This document shows positions 40,092 through 51,436 of a stretch of 64,000 nt of DNA, piece by piece. A program made the translations under genes and the position numbers. Position 1 is the stretch's first letter, and each line of letters opens with the position of its first letter. The DNA comes from Archegozetes longisetosus (Eukaryota; Arthropoda; Arachnida; Sarcoptiformes; Trhypochthoniidae): assembly GCA_018873245.2 (NCBI GenBank), contig JAEMBT020000006.1, forward strand, positions 13,424,387-13,488,386, read 5' to 3'. Under the pieces are notes generated by a model that worked only from the letters and a program-made list of their open reading frames with translations, was not told the origin of the DNA and did no database searches.

Positions 40092-40499
40092 ATGGTATGG
40101 GGTACGATTAGTATACGGGGGACACCGCTGGTTGTGGTCACAAATAACATAGACTCTGTTTTATATCAAGATATTCTAGAGTCTAATTTGCTTCCAACTA
40201 TGAAAGTCCTTTGTCCTGATGGCTTCATCTTACAACAGGACATGGCCACATTCTATACTTTAAAGTCAACGAAGAAGCCCTTCGCCGACAACAAAATTGA
40301 GGTTCTAAACTGGGTAGCCAACTCTTCAGACTTCAATCCCATTGAGACCATATGGAAAATAATGAGAAGACTCGAGGCCATGGAACTGCGATCTGTGGCC
40401 GAATGAAAAGAACCGATGCAACAAATTTGGGACGATTTGACTCATACTTGTGGAGTCACTTATAAATTCCTTGCCAAAGAGAATAAAAGAGTGTATTGA
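40092..40499 (+). pseudogene. 3' half of a second Tc1-like transposase
   Basis: Plus strand. MVWGTISIRG, FILQQDMATFYT (second Asp; family HTS lost), VANSSDFNPIETIWKIMRR (third-position motif usually PDLNPIENLW), then TGA 40404-40406 and the family-like tail QQIWDDL...KENKRVY. A different lineage from the 38.9-39.8 kb element. No terminal repeats were located. Confidence 0.75.
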
Positions 40500-41029
40500 A
40501 AAGAAGGGGAACACAGTTAAGCAATAGTTATCGCTGTTTTAACTAAAAAGAATGTGAGGCCATATTTTAGTTTTGTCACCATACTAATATCTGCTATGGC
40601 ATAAAAATAAATTCAAAAATAATTTTTGTCAATATTTTTGTCGTGTACTTTATTTTTATTGAAAAAATCAAAGTATGAAAATAAGTTTATATAATAAAAA
40701 ATTAATTTACTTTTAATTCTACAAATAATAAAGAAGGATAATATTTTTCTATGAATGCCTGGGCCCAGTCCGATTTCGATGAGTGGCATATCATTTGAAA
40801 GGTCTTTTAATGCTGAACACAAAAGTTTCTAGGCACATTTTACCAAAATTAATAGTTTTTGAGTTATGAGGGAAAAACCACTTTATGTTAAAAATAGATT
40901 TTTTCGGGTTTTTAGCCACAAAAATATAACTATTGTGTTGCCCACTCCCTACTACGTGAAGGTAAACCCGAAAGGAGCATAAAACTAAAATAAAATTCAT
41001 AAATAAAATAATTAAAAACTAATCTTTAT
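40500..41029. other. AT-rich spacer, possible element body
   Basis: No gene. 40760-40980 (TCCGATTTCGATGAGTGGCA, TTTTTGAGTTATGAGGG) reads like the body of a non-autonomous element but no ends could be paired. Confidence 0.3.
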
Positions 41030-41265
41030 CACCCTGTAGCCACCCCTGCCCTACCCCGGAAGGGTTCCGGCTCTCCTGGGAACGAGACCCCGGCACTGGG
41101 GCATCCGTACCTGGTAGTGCCACCCCCCTACTAGGTAGGGTGGTGGCTGCCATACCCTCCAAAGAGCGTATGGCTCACCTGGCAGGGTAAACCCAGCCCG
41201 GGTCACAGAACCGTCCCCCTTAGAGGGGTATCGGCACTTCCCCGTTCCCTTTGCGAATATTATCG
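41030..41265. other. GC-rich islet of unknown origin
   Basis: About 235 bp with well over half G+C in an otherwise strongly AT-rich window. Short palindromic phrases recur (GCACTGGGGCATCC, GTAGTGCCACCCCCC, CTACTAGGTAGGGTGG, CAGCCCGGGTCAC). No long open frame and no rRNA or tRNA resemblance was seen. It could be the UTR of a retrotransposon or a piece of foreign DNA. Confidence 0.5.
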
Positions 41266-41396
41266 CTGGGAAAACTTCTATACTGGCGATTTTTATGATG
41301 GTTTTGGTCTTATTACCCTGAATTGTGATTACCGTCCCAAAGATTTTGGAGCTTATAACTCGGAAACGGAATGAGATAGACTAAGTTGTATATATA

Positions 41397-41923
41397 TAAG
41401 GATTTTCGGAAAGTTCCAGCGGGTTTTTATCAAATATTTAATTTTATTTTAAAAAGAAGTGAACAAATTTTAATCAATTATATCATTTCCGTCATTATCG
41501 ACGGCATGTCCTCAACGGAACGACTAGAGCCGTCAGAACGTCGTTGTTCACAATTGAGGGTCGGCCACTTCTCGGGAGGTCATCTAGGTTCTGGTCACCG
41601 GAACGGAATCGACTGAACCATTCTTGGCAAGTGCGGGCACTAATGACTTGGCCATAAGTGGCATTGATATTATTGGCGGCCTCTGTGGCATTTGATCCAC
41701 GACTGAATTCGTATAATATACAGTGACGTATGTGAGTCTTATCGGGAGTTCGGTCTGACATCGTTTGGACACAAATAACAAAAATATTTTGACAAAAATT
41801 TGAAGACAAATATCTGTTCTTTCAATTGAGAAATGGAATCGATTTGTAATTAATTTTCAACTGTTCAAATAGAACGCGCAAAATACATCTAAGAAAGCCG
41901 CTGGAACTTTCCGAAAATCCTTA
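41397..41923 (-). mobile_element. Internally deleted mariner element
   Basis: 527 bp with inverted ends: TAAGGATTTTCGGAAAGTTC at 41397 and its complement ending at 41923, matching over about 28 bp, flanked by TA. Only the transposase N-terminus remains (41495-41761). Confidence 0.85.
41495..41761 (-). pseudogene. Mariner transposase N-terminal (HTH) fragment
   Basis: Minus strand from ATG 41759-41761: HIRHCILYEFSRGSNATEAA, then SARTCQEWFSRFRSGDQNLD and LPRSGRPS, the paired HTH domain of mariner/SETMAR-type transposases. The catalytic domain is deleted; the frame ends at the deletion scar. Confidence 0.9.
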
Positions 41924-42029
41924 TATTTCACTCAGGGAGTTGAGATCTATCCAATTGAGCCTAAATCAGCTGGGCCCAAAAATATTGTCTTTGACAGTTT
42001 AATTCTTATTTATTATTCACACAAAACTA

Positions 42030-42900
42030 ATTATTTACATTTGTGTACGTTTTTAAGTAGTCAGAGATTTCTACAAAAATGTTTGCGCACTAATTTCGAG
42101 TATGCATATAAAATACATTTGCATTAATAATACTAATTAGTAATACAAAAAATGTCTGTAAGAAAGTATCATATTGAGTGCATCATTCAAATTGATCGAC
42201 GAAGACTATTAAAAAATGAGAAACTAAATTTTGATTTTTAGATTAGCATTATTTTTGCTATTGATGATGATAATCCTAGAGCATTACATTTAATGTCATT
42301 TCGAGCATTATGATGAGTAGATCAAACAGATCAATTCAATCGTTCAGCATCGTAGTCATCAACATTTTACAGACTTAGTTTTGAATTTTATAAAAATGAA
42401 ATGCTCACAGATATAATATAAAATAAAAATGATCTACGAATCTTCTGTAAGCTTTTAAATTTTTCACAATCATAGCTTGCCTCATGTCTTGTATAGAATG
42501 AGGTAACACAAAAAATTAATTTTAGATAATCTTAATAAGTATTTAAGAATTCATACTAAATTTTGAACTTGTAAAATTTTAATGGTGTTTCAATCTTGTT
42601 AAATTACTACTTTTAATCTTTGAAGAAAGGCTCATCAAATGTACGCTTCACTAATCAGATCAACTATTGCTTCATCCCGGATGTAATGTATCCCATTATA
42701 GTGAAAAAATAGTTATTGTAAATCAATGTGATGACACACATTGCGAAAATGTTCAGTTTTAGTAAACTCTTCTGAAGTTTGTAGAAAATGACCAAAGAAT
42801 TTGCAAAAATATGTTATTAGTTATTGAACTAATATTTTGAATTTCAGTTCTATAATCAAAACTATGAATAACAATATAGTGGTGAAACTAGGTTATAGAG
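42030..42900. repeat. Last part of the right arm of the inverted duplication
   Basis: Diverged reverse complement of about 28430-29140: CGAGCATTATGATGAGTAGA (42301) against 28990-29010, CTCTTCTGAAGTTT (42766) against 28519, TCTTGTATAGAATGA against 28831. Contains the decayed twin of the membrane-protein exon at 28928-29137. Confidence 0.7.
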
Positions 42901-43047
42901 ATGCTCTTGGCTGTACTGACTCATTCATTATATATGAATAGACTATACATGAATACAAATACACTTTAAAGTTATATATAAACGATATTTGGTTATTGGT
43001 TTAAGTACTGAATGAAGGTTCACATTGTTGTATCCCGTGGTTCTGTT

Positions 43048-43092
43048 TAGCCGATATAACTCAACGGTAATAGGTGCCTTTTAAGGGCACAT
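43048..43092 (+). repeat. tRNA-Lys(TTT)-like 5' half (SINE head or pseudo-tRNA)
   Basis: TAGCCGATATAACTCAACGG followed by TAATAGGTGCCTTTTAAGGGCAC resembles the D-arm and anticodon arm of a tRNA-Lys with loop CTTTTAA (anticodon TTT) and a 4-5 bp anticodon stem. No T-arm or CCA-side acceptor follows; the GACTAAG array begins about 20 nt downstream. Not a functional tRNA. Confidence 0.35.
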
Positions 43093-43104
43093 AGTAGTGA
43101 TGTA

Positions 43105-43320
43105 TAGCTTAAGACTAAGAATAAGACTAAGCAAAATAAGACATATTAAAATCGTTTGGCTTAAGACTAAGACTAAGTCAGACAAATGATTTTTGGATTT
43201 TCAAATTAAGACTAAGATTAAGACAAATGAAATTTCTTTCTATAAAATTAAGACTAAGACAAGAGAAACATATTTATAAGAGTAAGACTAAGACTAAGAC
43301 AAAGTGAGAAGTTTAGATAC
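43105..43320. repeat. GACTAAG-rich tandem array, proximal part
   Basis: Irregular repeats of AAGACTAAGACTAAG with spacer phrases such as ACAAATGA. The same phrases return at 44160-44412; the two blocks have the same orientation and are separated by a region containing the Helitron. Confidence 0.85.
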
Positions 43321-43491
43321 AAATATGGTCATTTAATCCATTAGAAATGATTCATTTTTTGAAGTTTTCAATTATAAAACCATTTGTAAATCACTAGATA
43401 AACAATTGCACTCCTATTGCAATACGTTTTAATAGTGAATGTCTTTGCGCTTAGTTTTGTTTTGTTAGTCTATTGATCATTTTATGAAACA

Positions 43492-44097
43492 CTAGCTAGA
43501 AATACGGGCAAAAGCCCGTTATTAAGTTCATAAAAAATAAATATTTAAAACTTTATTCAACAAATAAATAGTTCTTTAAATAGAGATTTTTCAATTTTTT
43601 CTCTCATTTAGTATTAGTCTATAAACTTAGAATAACTCTAAAGCCTTACTAAATCTTCGACGACTTTATTAGTCGTCGAATCTTTGCTTGTATCACAATC
43701 ACTAATATTTGTAATAATATAACTACATGCACAAACACAGATACAAAATACACTTCAAATTTCACTTTAAAAAATCTTAAAACAATATTAAAAAATTTAG
43801 CTTAATTTTACTAATCGTTGTTTTCGTTTGCTATGTGTGCGAGTTACTTGCATGTAGTGCAATGTCTTTTCTTGTTCAGAACTTTGCTTATTTAAATCGT
43901 ATCGTGTTTCAATTAAGTGGCGTATTCACGAAATTGAAAAATAGAATAGTAGTTAACTTTTAGTCTGAAAAATACTTTAATTAACTCTTTGTGTCAGATG
44001 AAAAACATTGAGACCAGTCTGATTTCTCTGTGATGACCACGAAGAAAGTTTTTGACTGGTCGTACAGAAAGAGCATTTAAGCATTTTATTATATAGA
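43492..44097 (-). mobile_element. Non-autonomous Helitron
   Basis: Read on the minus strand the element begins TCTATATAATAAAATG (44097) and ends GCCCGTATTTCTAGCTAG (43492). An 11 to 12 nt spacer precedes the CTAG end after a GC-rich hairpin ACGGGC-TTTT-GCCCGT (43504-43519). It sits between host A and T. These are the classic Helitron ends (5'-TC, 3' hairpin plus CTRR, A|T target, no target duplication). 606 bp, no Rep/helicase frame. Confidence 0.85.
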
Positions 44098-44159
44098 TAT
44101 TAGAAGATAATCAAAAATTTCAAAATGTTATAATATATGCTATAAAGAGATAACTAGCA

Positions 44160-44412
44160 CAAGTAGTAAGACTAAGACTAAGACTAAGCAAAACGAAAAT
44201 TTTTGACTATAAGACTAAGACTAAGATAAGAGAAATGAAATTTTTGACTATAAGACTAAGACTAAGGTAAGAGAAATGAAATTTTTGACTATAAGACTAA
44301 GACTAAGGTAAGAGAAATGAAATTTTTGACTATAAGACTAAGACTAAGACAAGAGAAATGAAATTTTTGACTATAAGACTAAGACTAAGACAAGAGAAAT
44401 TAAAAATCTCTA
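44160..44412. repeat. GACTAAG tandem array, distal part (about 50 bp higher-order unit)
   Basis: At least five units of roughly 45-50 bp: AAGACTAAGACTAAG, then R-TAAGAGAAATGAAATTT and TTGACTATA. Units are nearly identical, so expansion is recent. Confidence 0.9.
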
Positions 44413-44433
44413 AGCTATACAACACTAGCACAT

Positions 44434-44947
44434 AGTTTTGATGCTACACTTGACCACTTTTGATCCGAACCTGACCACTTCTGGACAACTCCCGACGGGA
44501 GTGACCGACCCCGCCAAGTGATATATTATTGAACTCAGGACATCGAACTGGACATTTTGATACCTCACTTGGTCAATTATCTCAAGTAGTTCTCGAGATA
44601 TCCATCATTGTTTCGTTTAGTACCTCGTAATGGATAAACCTGGATTCTCGAGTCGTAACCCAAACAAGCCTGATACAAACTAAGGGAGAATAAGTTAGGT
44701 CGCTTCGCGACCTAACCTATTATACCTTAGTTTAAATCAGGTTTGACTTGGGTTACAACTTGGTAAAGCCAAGTTTACCCATTTTCGAGGGGGTTAGGTC
44801 TCGATGGCCAGAAGTGGTCAGGTTCGGGTTGGAAGTAGTCAAGTGTGGTATCAAAATTTTCAGCTCGACGAACTGAATCCAATGATGTATTACACTTGGA
44901 GGTAGGGGGTCGGGACCCTCTTAGACCTATTAGCCCGGATTTATCCC
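44434..44947. mobile_element. Foldback 1 family copy with both arms
   Basis: The left arm (ACACTTGACCACTTTTGATC..., ATTATCTCAAGTAGTTCTCG) and right arm (GAAGTGGTCAGGTTCGGGTT, GTGTGGTATCAAAATTTTCA) are complements around the centre AGGTCGCTTCGCGACCT (about 44698-44714). The outer CAAGG termini of the 10.3 kb copy are missing, and the right arm lacks the segment between the centre and the GGCCAGAAGTGG block. Confidence 0.8.
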
Positions 44948-44953
44948 CGAAAA

Positions 44954-46157
44954 CATATAAACACATATTTATTTATTATTTGATATTTAGGTAAACATTG
45001 TTTCTGATATTAGCAAATCAATATATTAAATTATTAGTATTGATAATGATTTAAATTTGCAATAACTTTTACATTGATTTCTGCAGATTATCTAATTTTT
45101 TGAAATGATTGACTAGTTTTGAAAGAGGTTGTCCGGAGATCATATGGGGAGATGGCACCCTGTGAAATATATCATATTATATATTAATCAAAAACTCTCG
45201 TCAAGCTGAGCAACAGTCTTGCTGGTCACATTAAAATCGGTCCATAGGTTTAAAAGCTGTAGTTCAAAAACATTCAATATTGTCGCTTATGGGGAAGTGT
45301 ATTACATCCTTGTAAACCCCTATGAGTTGTGTATCATTGGAAAGATCTCATCAAACTAAGCAAAAGTCTTCCTTGTAGCATTGAAATCAAATGATTAGTT
45401 TAAAAGTTATAGCATAAATACGGCTTACATTATTGTATATGGGGAAAGTTTTTTACAATTTTTGGCCTATTACATAAAGCTTTCGGACTAGAACTTTTTC
45501 TACTTTCATACTAGGTTATGTGCTGCTACTAAAGCAATAATGACCTAGTCCGAATCAAATATGTAAAGCATTGAGTTTAACGGTAAAAGATTTTCAATCT
45601 TTAGAAAACATACTTAACAACAATAACAAAAAATGAGCTTCATTCTATTATTGAATACACTTTTTTACTTTAGTTCAACATACCAAATCTCATGATTCTA
45701 TGTCTAATAGTTTAGGAGTAATAAGCTCTCAAAGTTTTGGGTTTTTTTGTTTTTAGGCCCTTTATCCTGAGATATAAAAAGATTTGTAGGTGCCATTATA
45801 CTTCAGCTAACCATCTCTATGTGGTGGTATAGTCGGCAGGTCTGGACTCGACTGGGTGCCAACTCCCAATGGATGTCCAGATAACCTCTTTAGTATTTGC
45901 GTTTTAGTTTGTGACTCCACATCTAAAATATTAATAACAATAATTTCTTAAGGCCCGAACTGAGAGAAAAATGTAAATCAATAAAACTTAAATCTATCCC
46001 AAGAAATAATTCAATAACAAGTAAATATTCATTTAAACTACGATTCATTTGAAATCCTTTTTCCTGAATGAAAGCATGCTCAATGAACAGAAGGCACAGC
46101 TTAACAGAGGTGTCTTCAGCAATCAGATAAAGTGTTGAAATCGTTTGATGATTTTGC
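44954..46157. repeat. Segmental duplication flank (twin of 21885-22320)
   Basis: Matches 21885-22320 on either side of a 770 bp insertion (45122-45891). No gene. Confidence 0.75.
45122..45891. mobile_element. Non-autonomous DNA element, AAAGAGGTTRTCYGGA ends
   Basis: Ends AAAGAGGTTGTCCGGAGATC and, on the complement of the right side, AAAGAGGTTATCTGGACATC. The twin locus near 22055-22065 lacks it. Inside are two imperfect tandem units of about 150 bp (from about 45195 and 45345: TCAAGCTGAGCAACAGTCTT, TCAAACTAAGCAAAAGTCTT). No transposase frame and no clear target duplication. Confidence 0.75.
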
Positions 46158-47920
46158 TTATGGTCTCTTTAGTATCTTCAAAATTAAACGTTTAGGCATC
46201 GCAATGATTTGTCCGGAATAGAATTCGATCGCCTGTTCAATCAATTAAATAAGTATTTCTAAATTATTTTCAAATTTCAAATTTTAGTGCATCATAATTA
46301 AAGACAAACCTCAGTCTCATTACATTTAACGAATTCATATTTCTTGTATAATTTTGCCAAACAATACTTCATTTCTAATAAGGCAGATCTCATTCCTACA
46401 CAATTTCGTGGTCCATCAGCAAATGGTACATAAGTTCCCGGTTTTATCTTATACTTGTTTTCAGGTAAAAGCCTTTCGGGTATAAATTCATCCGCGTTTT
46501 CAAAATTGTCTTGATCTCTGTGTACAGCTTTTAATGGAATTGATATCAAAGTGCCTTTCGGTACAAAGATATCACCCAATTTACAAACGCAAACAGATTT
46601 ACGCTCTATTCTGGCAAGCGAAGGCTCTAATCTGAGAGATTCCTTGATACAGGCATTTAAATATGGTAATTGATTGATATTATCAAAATCAGGTTCTATT
46701 TCATTGAGCTTTTCGTTGATTTCTTCTATTAATTTTTGTTGTTTTGAAGAATTTCTCACTAAATTATACAAAAGACTTATGAGTCCACTCGAAGTGGTAT
46801 CGAATCCTGCGACCAAAAACATGATACTATTGTTAATGACTTCTTTATCATCAAGTCCTTTACAAATAAATTAAAATTTTCTTTAATTGTTTAATATTTT
46901 ATTAATTTATTATAAAGCTCATCAAAATACTTACTGATTTTAGAATATTCTGGGTTATGGTTAACAGAATCGAGTAAAATCTGCAGCAGATCATTTCTTT
47001 TGATATTATTCTGTTTTCTTTCGTCTATCATTTTCTGAATCAATTTTGTCATAAAATCAGCAGCCGTTCTATCGAGAGCTCGAAAACCAAAGATTTTTGA
47101 AAGTGTTGGAGAGAAAATTGCCATTAATTGTTCAATTGAGACATCTTTCATGAACATTCTTCTCGAGTTCGCTACTAAAGGATTTATTGAATCATTTGCA
47201 GAATCAACTTCGGTTGCGAAGAAAGCTCTCAAAACTATATCCAAAATGAAAGATTCAAAATAAGGTCTCACATCAAAAGGCTCTCCGCTTATAGAAAACT
47301 TTTCAATATTATTCAAGAATAGTTGTATTGAATCTTCAAATAATTTTCTGATTCTTTTAAGGCTAGCCATAGAAAATACTGGAACTACTAGATGTCTCGA
47401 AGGTTTCCACAAATCATAATCTACGAGAAAAAGGCTTTCTCCAACTGGTTGATCACGCAAAGCATAAATCTTTGAAATTAATTAAAAAGGTTTTAGTTAG
47501 AAAAATAATTTAAAACTCAAAAATTGCTTTCGTATCATCACTCTATGATCGAAAAATTTTTTGAAGTCTTCGACAAGAATTTAATTTATTAATTTAGGTT
47601 CGGCCACCAATAAAGTGGGTGACAATAATTCATAAGTGCTATTTGTGAAAAATTTTCCAATTAAATTCCGTATAAAATTTTTCACAAAACTATAAACACT
47701 TACCCAACAATTTTTCCGTTTCTTTTGATACAATCCAATCGTTTAACTGTAAAGCATTGCCCATAGATTTAAAATTATGTAAAATATCATTAGGTATTCC
47801 CTGGCGTTTCCAAAATGTTAGTTTACGATACAAATAAGTAACTATAAAAGTAAAAACAATTAGTAATGCGAAAAATTTAGACTCGATTATTGATAAAATA
47901 TGGCTATAAAGCGAATCCAT
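46158..47920 (-). pseudogene. Cytochrome P450 (copy C), two lesions
   Basis: Exons 47920-47704, 47638-47542, 47469-46935, 46857-46310 and 46232-46158. Very close to copy A. Exon 1 is 217 nt rather than 218 (one A lost near 47735, changing NDWNCIKRNG to a wrong frame), and exon 2 has TAA where A and B have CAA (LINQ to stop). The heme loop FADGPRNCVG, ExxR, PERL and AGFDTTS are otherwise intact. Full-length twin of the remnant at 22321-22797. Confidence 0.85.
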
Positions 47921-48409
47921 TTTGGTGTTTTATAAGAATTATTATGAAATTATTTAGTTCTTTCTATTGAAGCCTGCCTTTAAATACTTGTAGAAACTGG
48001 TTTTTAAAATAGGGTCACTATTTAAAAAACAATTATAATCTAAATCAGTTTATGATTTAATGATAAAACAAATGGCTTCAACATTAAATTGTACATATAC
48101 TGCGGACTTATTTCAAGGTTTTAAAACATAATACTGACTTAAGATTTACGTAATTAGCATTTTATAACTATTATTTACTTATGTGTTTAGTCTTTGTTAC
48201 GCTGTTGTCAATTGTGTTGTCGGTGATTAATACTTATTTTTTGGTTTATTTTATTGGTAAACATAGATAAAGCGGCAAACTTTGAAACTATAATTTACAC
48301 ATGCAAAATGATTGAGATCTTAGGATCCATTTGCGATATTCTATGTCTGGTCTCTTAGAGCTAACTCCCCGCAAGAAAAATCTTTAATTTATATAGTTAA
48401 ATATGCTAT
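47921..48409. other. P450 copy C upstream region
   Basis: Duplicate of 22798-23290. The likely promoter lies just upstream of 47920 but no box is certain. Confidence 0.45.
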
Positions 48410-48417
48410 AGTGTATG

Positions 48418-48908
48418 TAGCGATAATGATTTTCGTTATTATTTACTTTGGAAATTCGGCGGTTAAAATCGGTTACATCAATTAGTTTAGAGATTCGGTT
48501 ATTTTCGAGGTCAAACAGAATTATTTAAAACTTTACATTAAAATTCATTTTATTTAGTTTAAAAATTAATAATTAAGAATATCTTCTACATCACTATTGA
48601 AAAACATAATTTTATCCATCAAAGTGTATGAGCAAGTGAATGAACAGACTGCATGAACAAAATCTTAACAAGAAATGGGCATGATAAGGATTAACTTAGA
48701 ATCTGTTTTTTATTCTAGTTTATAACATCTATACTACTGAACCCCTGTGCCACTGGTTAGTTCAGAATCTTAAGTTTTGTCCCCATTTAAACATAGTTAA
48801 TCCCTAAGAAACATTCGGTTAATTTCGCTATGTGGCCGAAAGCTTTGATAAAATTTCGGTGGTTGAAACCGGTGAAAATCGGTTTCAAACTGATAATCAT
48901 TATCTCTA
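48418..48908. mobile_element. hAT-type MITE, 8 bp target duplication
   Basis: Ends TAGCGATAATGATT and, from the right, TAGAGATAATGATT. Flanks AGTGTATG (48410-48417) and AGTTTACG (48909-48916) are two copies of the AGTTTATG still single in the twin locus near 23298, so the empty site is known. 491 bp, contains repeated TCGGTTA/CGGTGGTT phrases, no transposase. Confidence 0.85.
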
Positions 48909-48942
48909 AGTTTACGCTATAGTAGTCTGATAATACATATGA

Positions 48943-49602
48943 ACGCCCCGATAATAAAAAAGCCTATCTCGAGTTAACTTCTTTTTCGGATTTTGTTCTA
49001 AACATTGAGCTCACATCATACTTTATTCATATAATAAAATTCAATATATGTTTCAATGGAAAAAATTTATAAATAATCATGTTTAAAAAACTCTTGATCA
49101 CAATAGAATTTAATGTTAATCAAATCTAACTTTAAGAGAATGCGCAATCAATTTGTGTTATGTTCATTATGAACAGTACAATATTGATGATCATTACATA
49201 ACGTCAAAGCTTTAGTTTTTATTTATATCAATAAAGCATTAATCAAGTGTTTTATTAGGATTTAAAATGATTAATTCAATCAATAATAAATTGATTCATT
49301 TATCTAATGGCTCGCTAAATAAGAGAACTCCTCTTATTCTAACTAATTATTAGACTATTTGGATGTAAAAAATAGAAAATTTTATATTGACTTTTTATCT
49401 CACAATTTAATTTTAATTCTGAAGAATCAGATTATTGTGATGAATCTGACCTAGAATATGTTTAATTACACGTTACAAATAATAAATTCCATATTTAAGT
49501 TTCAATGAGTTTGATTTTTGTAAACATCTTTGAAACGCAACTTTAAGTGCGTTTTACTCGTTTCAATGCTTTAAGAGATAGGCTTTTTTATTATCGGGGC
49601 AT
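48943..49602. mobile_element. Non-autonomous element with GCCCCGATAAT ends
   Basis: ACGCCCCGATAATAAAAAAG (left) and ATGCCCCGATAATAAAAAAG (complement of right) form inverted repeats of about 28 bp. Flanks ACATATGA and TCATATAA are a diverged 8 bp duplication; the twin at about 23320 is uninterrupted. A worn plus-strand coding trace at 49267-49460 (ATGATTAATTCAATCAATAA, later SDYCDESDLEYV-stop) faintly recalls the acidic N-terminus of the transposase at 19229, so it may derive from a related element. Confidence 0.7.
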
Positions 49603-50665
49603 TCATATAAGTCGTGTGACATCGAAGGAACAAAAGTGTTAAAAAACTTGGTTTTTGTTTGAATATAATTTCTATAAAGTATGCAGATACAAATTACCTA
49701 AAGTTACGCCACTGCGTAAAGTGTCAAACACATAGTTATATATCTGTTATTTTTGATATAAATGATTTAGACAAAAATTAAAATTAAATGAATGAATACA
49801 TTGATGGACATGAGATAAAAAAAATGTGCGATTCTATATACAAATAGTTTTGGAAAGTAACGTTTTAGTAAAATAAAATTTTTAATGAAGTATATGAGAT
49901 ATGTTAAGAGAGACTGATTAAAATGATTTCATAACTTAAGAAGACTTTTTTGACTTTATATGTTTAATGTAAAACATGAATCTGGTTTTAAATGTTATTC
50001 CTGTTTCAACTTTAAATTTTTTTATCAAATAAATGTCAAATAAAATAAAACTGAAGGCACTAGGTATTGAGTTAAGCATTAAGCCTTCAATATGAAGTAT
50101 GATTTTAAATCAGTTAAACTTAAGTGAATTCATAATTAGCTTTTATTCAATAGAGCTTAGACTTCAAACATTCTAACAGTTTTCACAAAATTAATGATCG
50201 AAGATTCTTATTAATTCAGTTTATAATTTATTTACAATTCAAATAATCGTCTCTCAGACGTCAAAACTTAAAAGGTTAAATAAGTTGTAAAATAACAAAA
50301 GTAATTCTTTTAGACTATCTGAAAAGTTCACTTGTGAAAAGTTAATAATCTGTTAAACATTTTGGTATGAGGCTCTCTGTCATATAATGAAATTTAGTTG
50401 AACTTTGGGCTGAAGTGTTAAGTTCAAGTCTCGTAAGTGGTCCTACACTACTTTATTAGCGATGTGTTGGCCGTTACCCTCAGACTCCAATCCTATACAT
50501 TTACTCTGTCCGACCACCCAACGAAAAACTCACTCTGTAAATAGGGTTCGAGTGAGTCCCTAAAAGAAGATCGATATATAAAATGAATGGATAAATGAAA
50601 ATTTTAGTCAAGTTTCAGTCAAATAAATATTATAGATGTAAACTGATTCGAATAATATTCTTCAC
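49603..50665. repeat. Duplicated P450 spacer (twin of 23330-24458)
   Basis: Near-collinear with 23330-24458 at high identity; small indels only. Includes the SINE-like tract near 50360-50600. Confidence 0.75.
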
Positions 50666-51436
50666 TTAAAACCTTTGTTTGACTTTCAAAATAAGACGTT
50701 TTGGCATCGCGAATAAGTTCACAATAGTATTCTATAGGCTATCAAAAAATGGAATAATAAACTAATTAATAATTTTATATAACTTTCAAGTTTTAAAAGC
50801 AAACCTCAGTCTTATTTAGCGTGACATAAACGTACAGGTTGACCTGTTTTGTACAGGAATCAGACAGCCAATACAGAGTACAGGCAAGGGTATAACCTGT
50901 ACATACTCGTGTACAGGAATTAGTATCAGAAGGAAAACTATTCAATTTTTAAAAGTTATATTAGATATTATAGAAAACAACTAAAAATTCTAGTGGAGAG
51001 TGAAAACTGTAGCAATTATCGAAACAGTTATGTGTATACCAATCGGTGATTCATTTGTTGAGAGTTTTTATTTTAATGAAACGCATTTGGACTGACGATA
51101 GAAATAAAATGAATATTGATTTAGTTAAAACTGAAATCTGTATTAACACTAATTTTTCAATGAGTTGTGAAGAATTCAAAGGATATATTAAAGATAAGAA
51201 AGACATTTTAAATTCTGTAAAATCTGCTTATAAGATGGAAAATAAATCATAAATACTAAATAAAATATTTTGTAAATGTTTTTATTGTACAGATCAAAGT
51301 ACAGGGAGGTCTAAAATTATGTACAGGTTTGTACAGGAATTTTGAAGGAAAATCTTCAAAAATACAGGTTTCACTCAAAACATTTTGTCACACTAGTCTC
51401 ATTACATTTAACGAATTCATATTTCTTGCATAGTTT
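50666..51436 (-). pseudogene. P450 3'-end fragment (twin of copy A), split by a hAT element
   Basis: 50666-50815 matches copy A exon 5 and intron 4; 51395-51436 continues into the end of exon 4 (ACATTTAACGAATTCATATT) and then stops where an LTR begins. Only the last coding portion is present, so the duplication ended, or was cut, here. Confidence 0.85.
50816..51394 (+). mobile_element. hAT element remnant with 8 bp target duplication
   Basis: Flanks AGTCTTAT (50808-50815) and AGTCTCAT (51395-51402). Ends (TT)AGCGTGACA and AGTGTGACA. Repeated TACAGG/CCTGTA motifs crowd both ends, as in hAT subterminal binding sites. 51075-51252 encodes the last part of a hAT dimerisation-like domain (KRIWTDDRNKMNIDLVKTEI ... 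SAYKMENKS-stop). Most of the transposase is missing. Confidence 0.8.
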
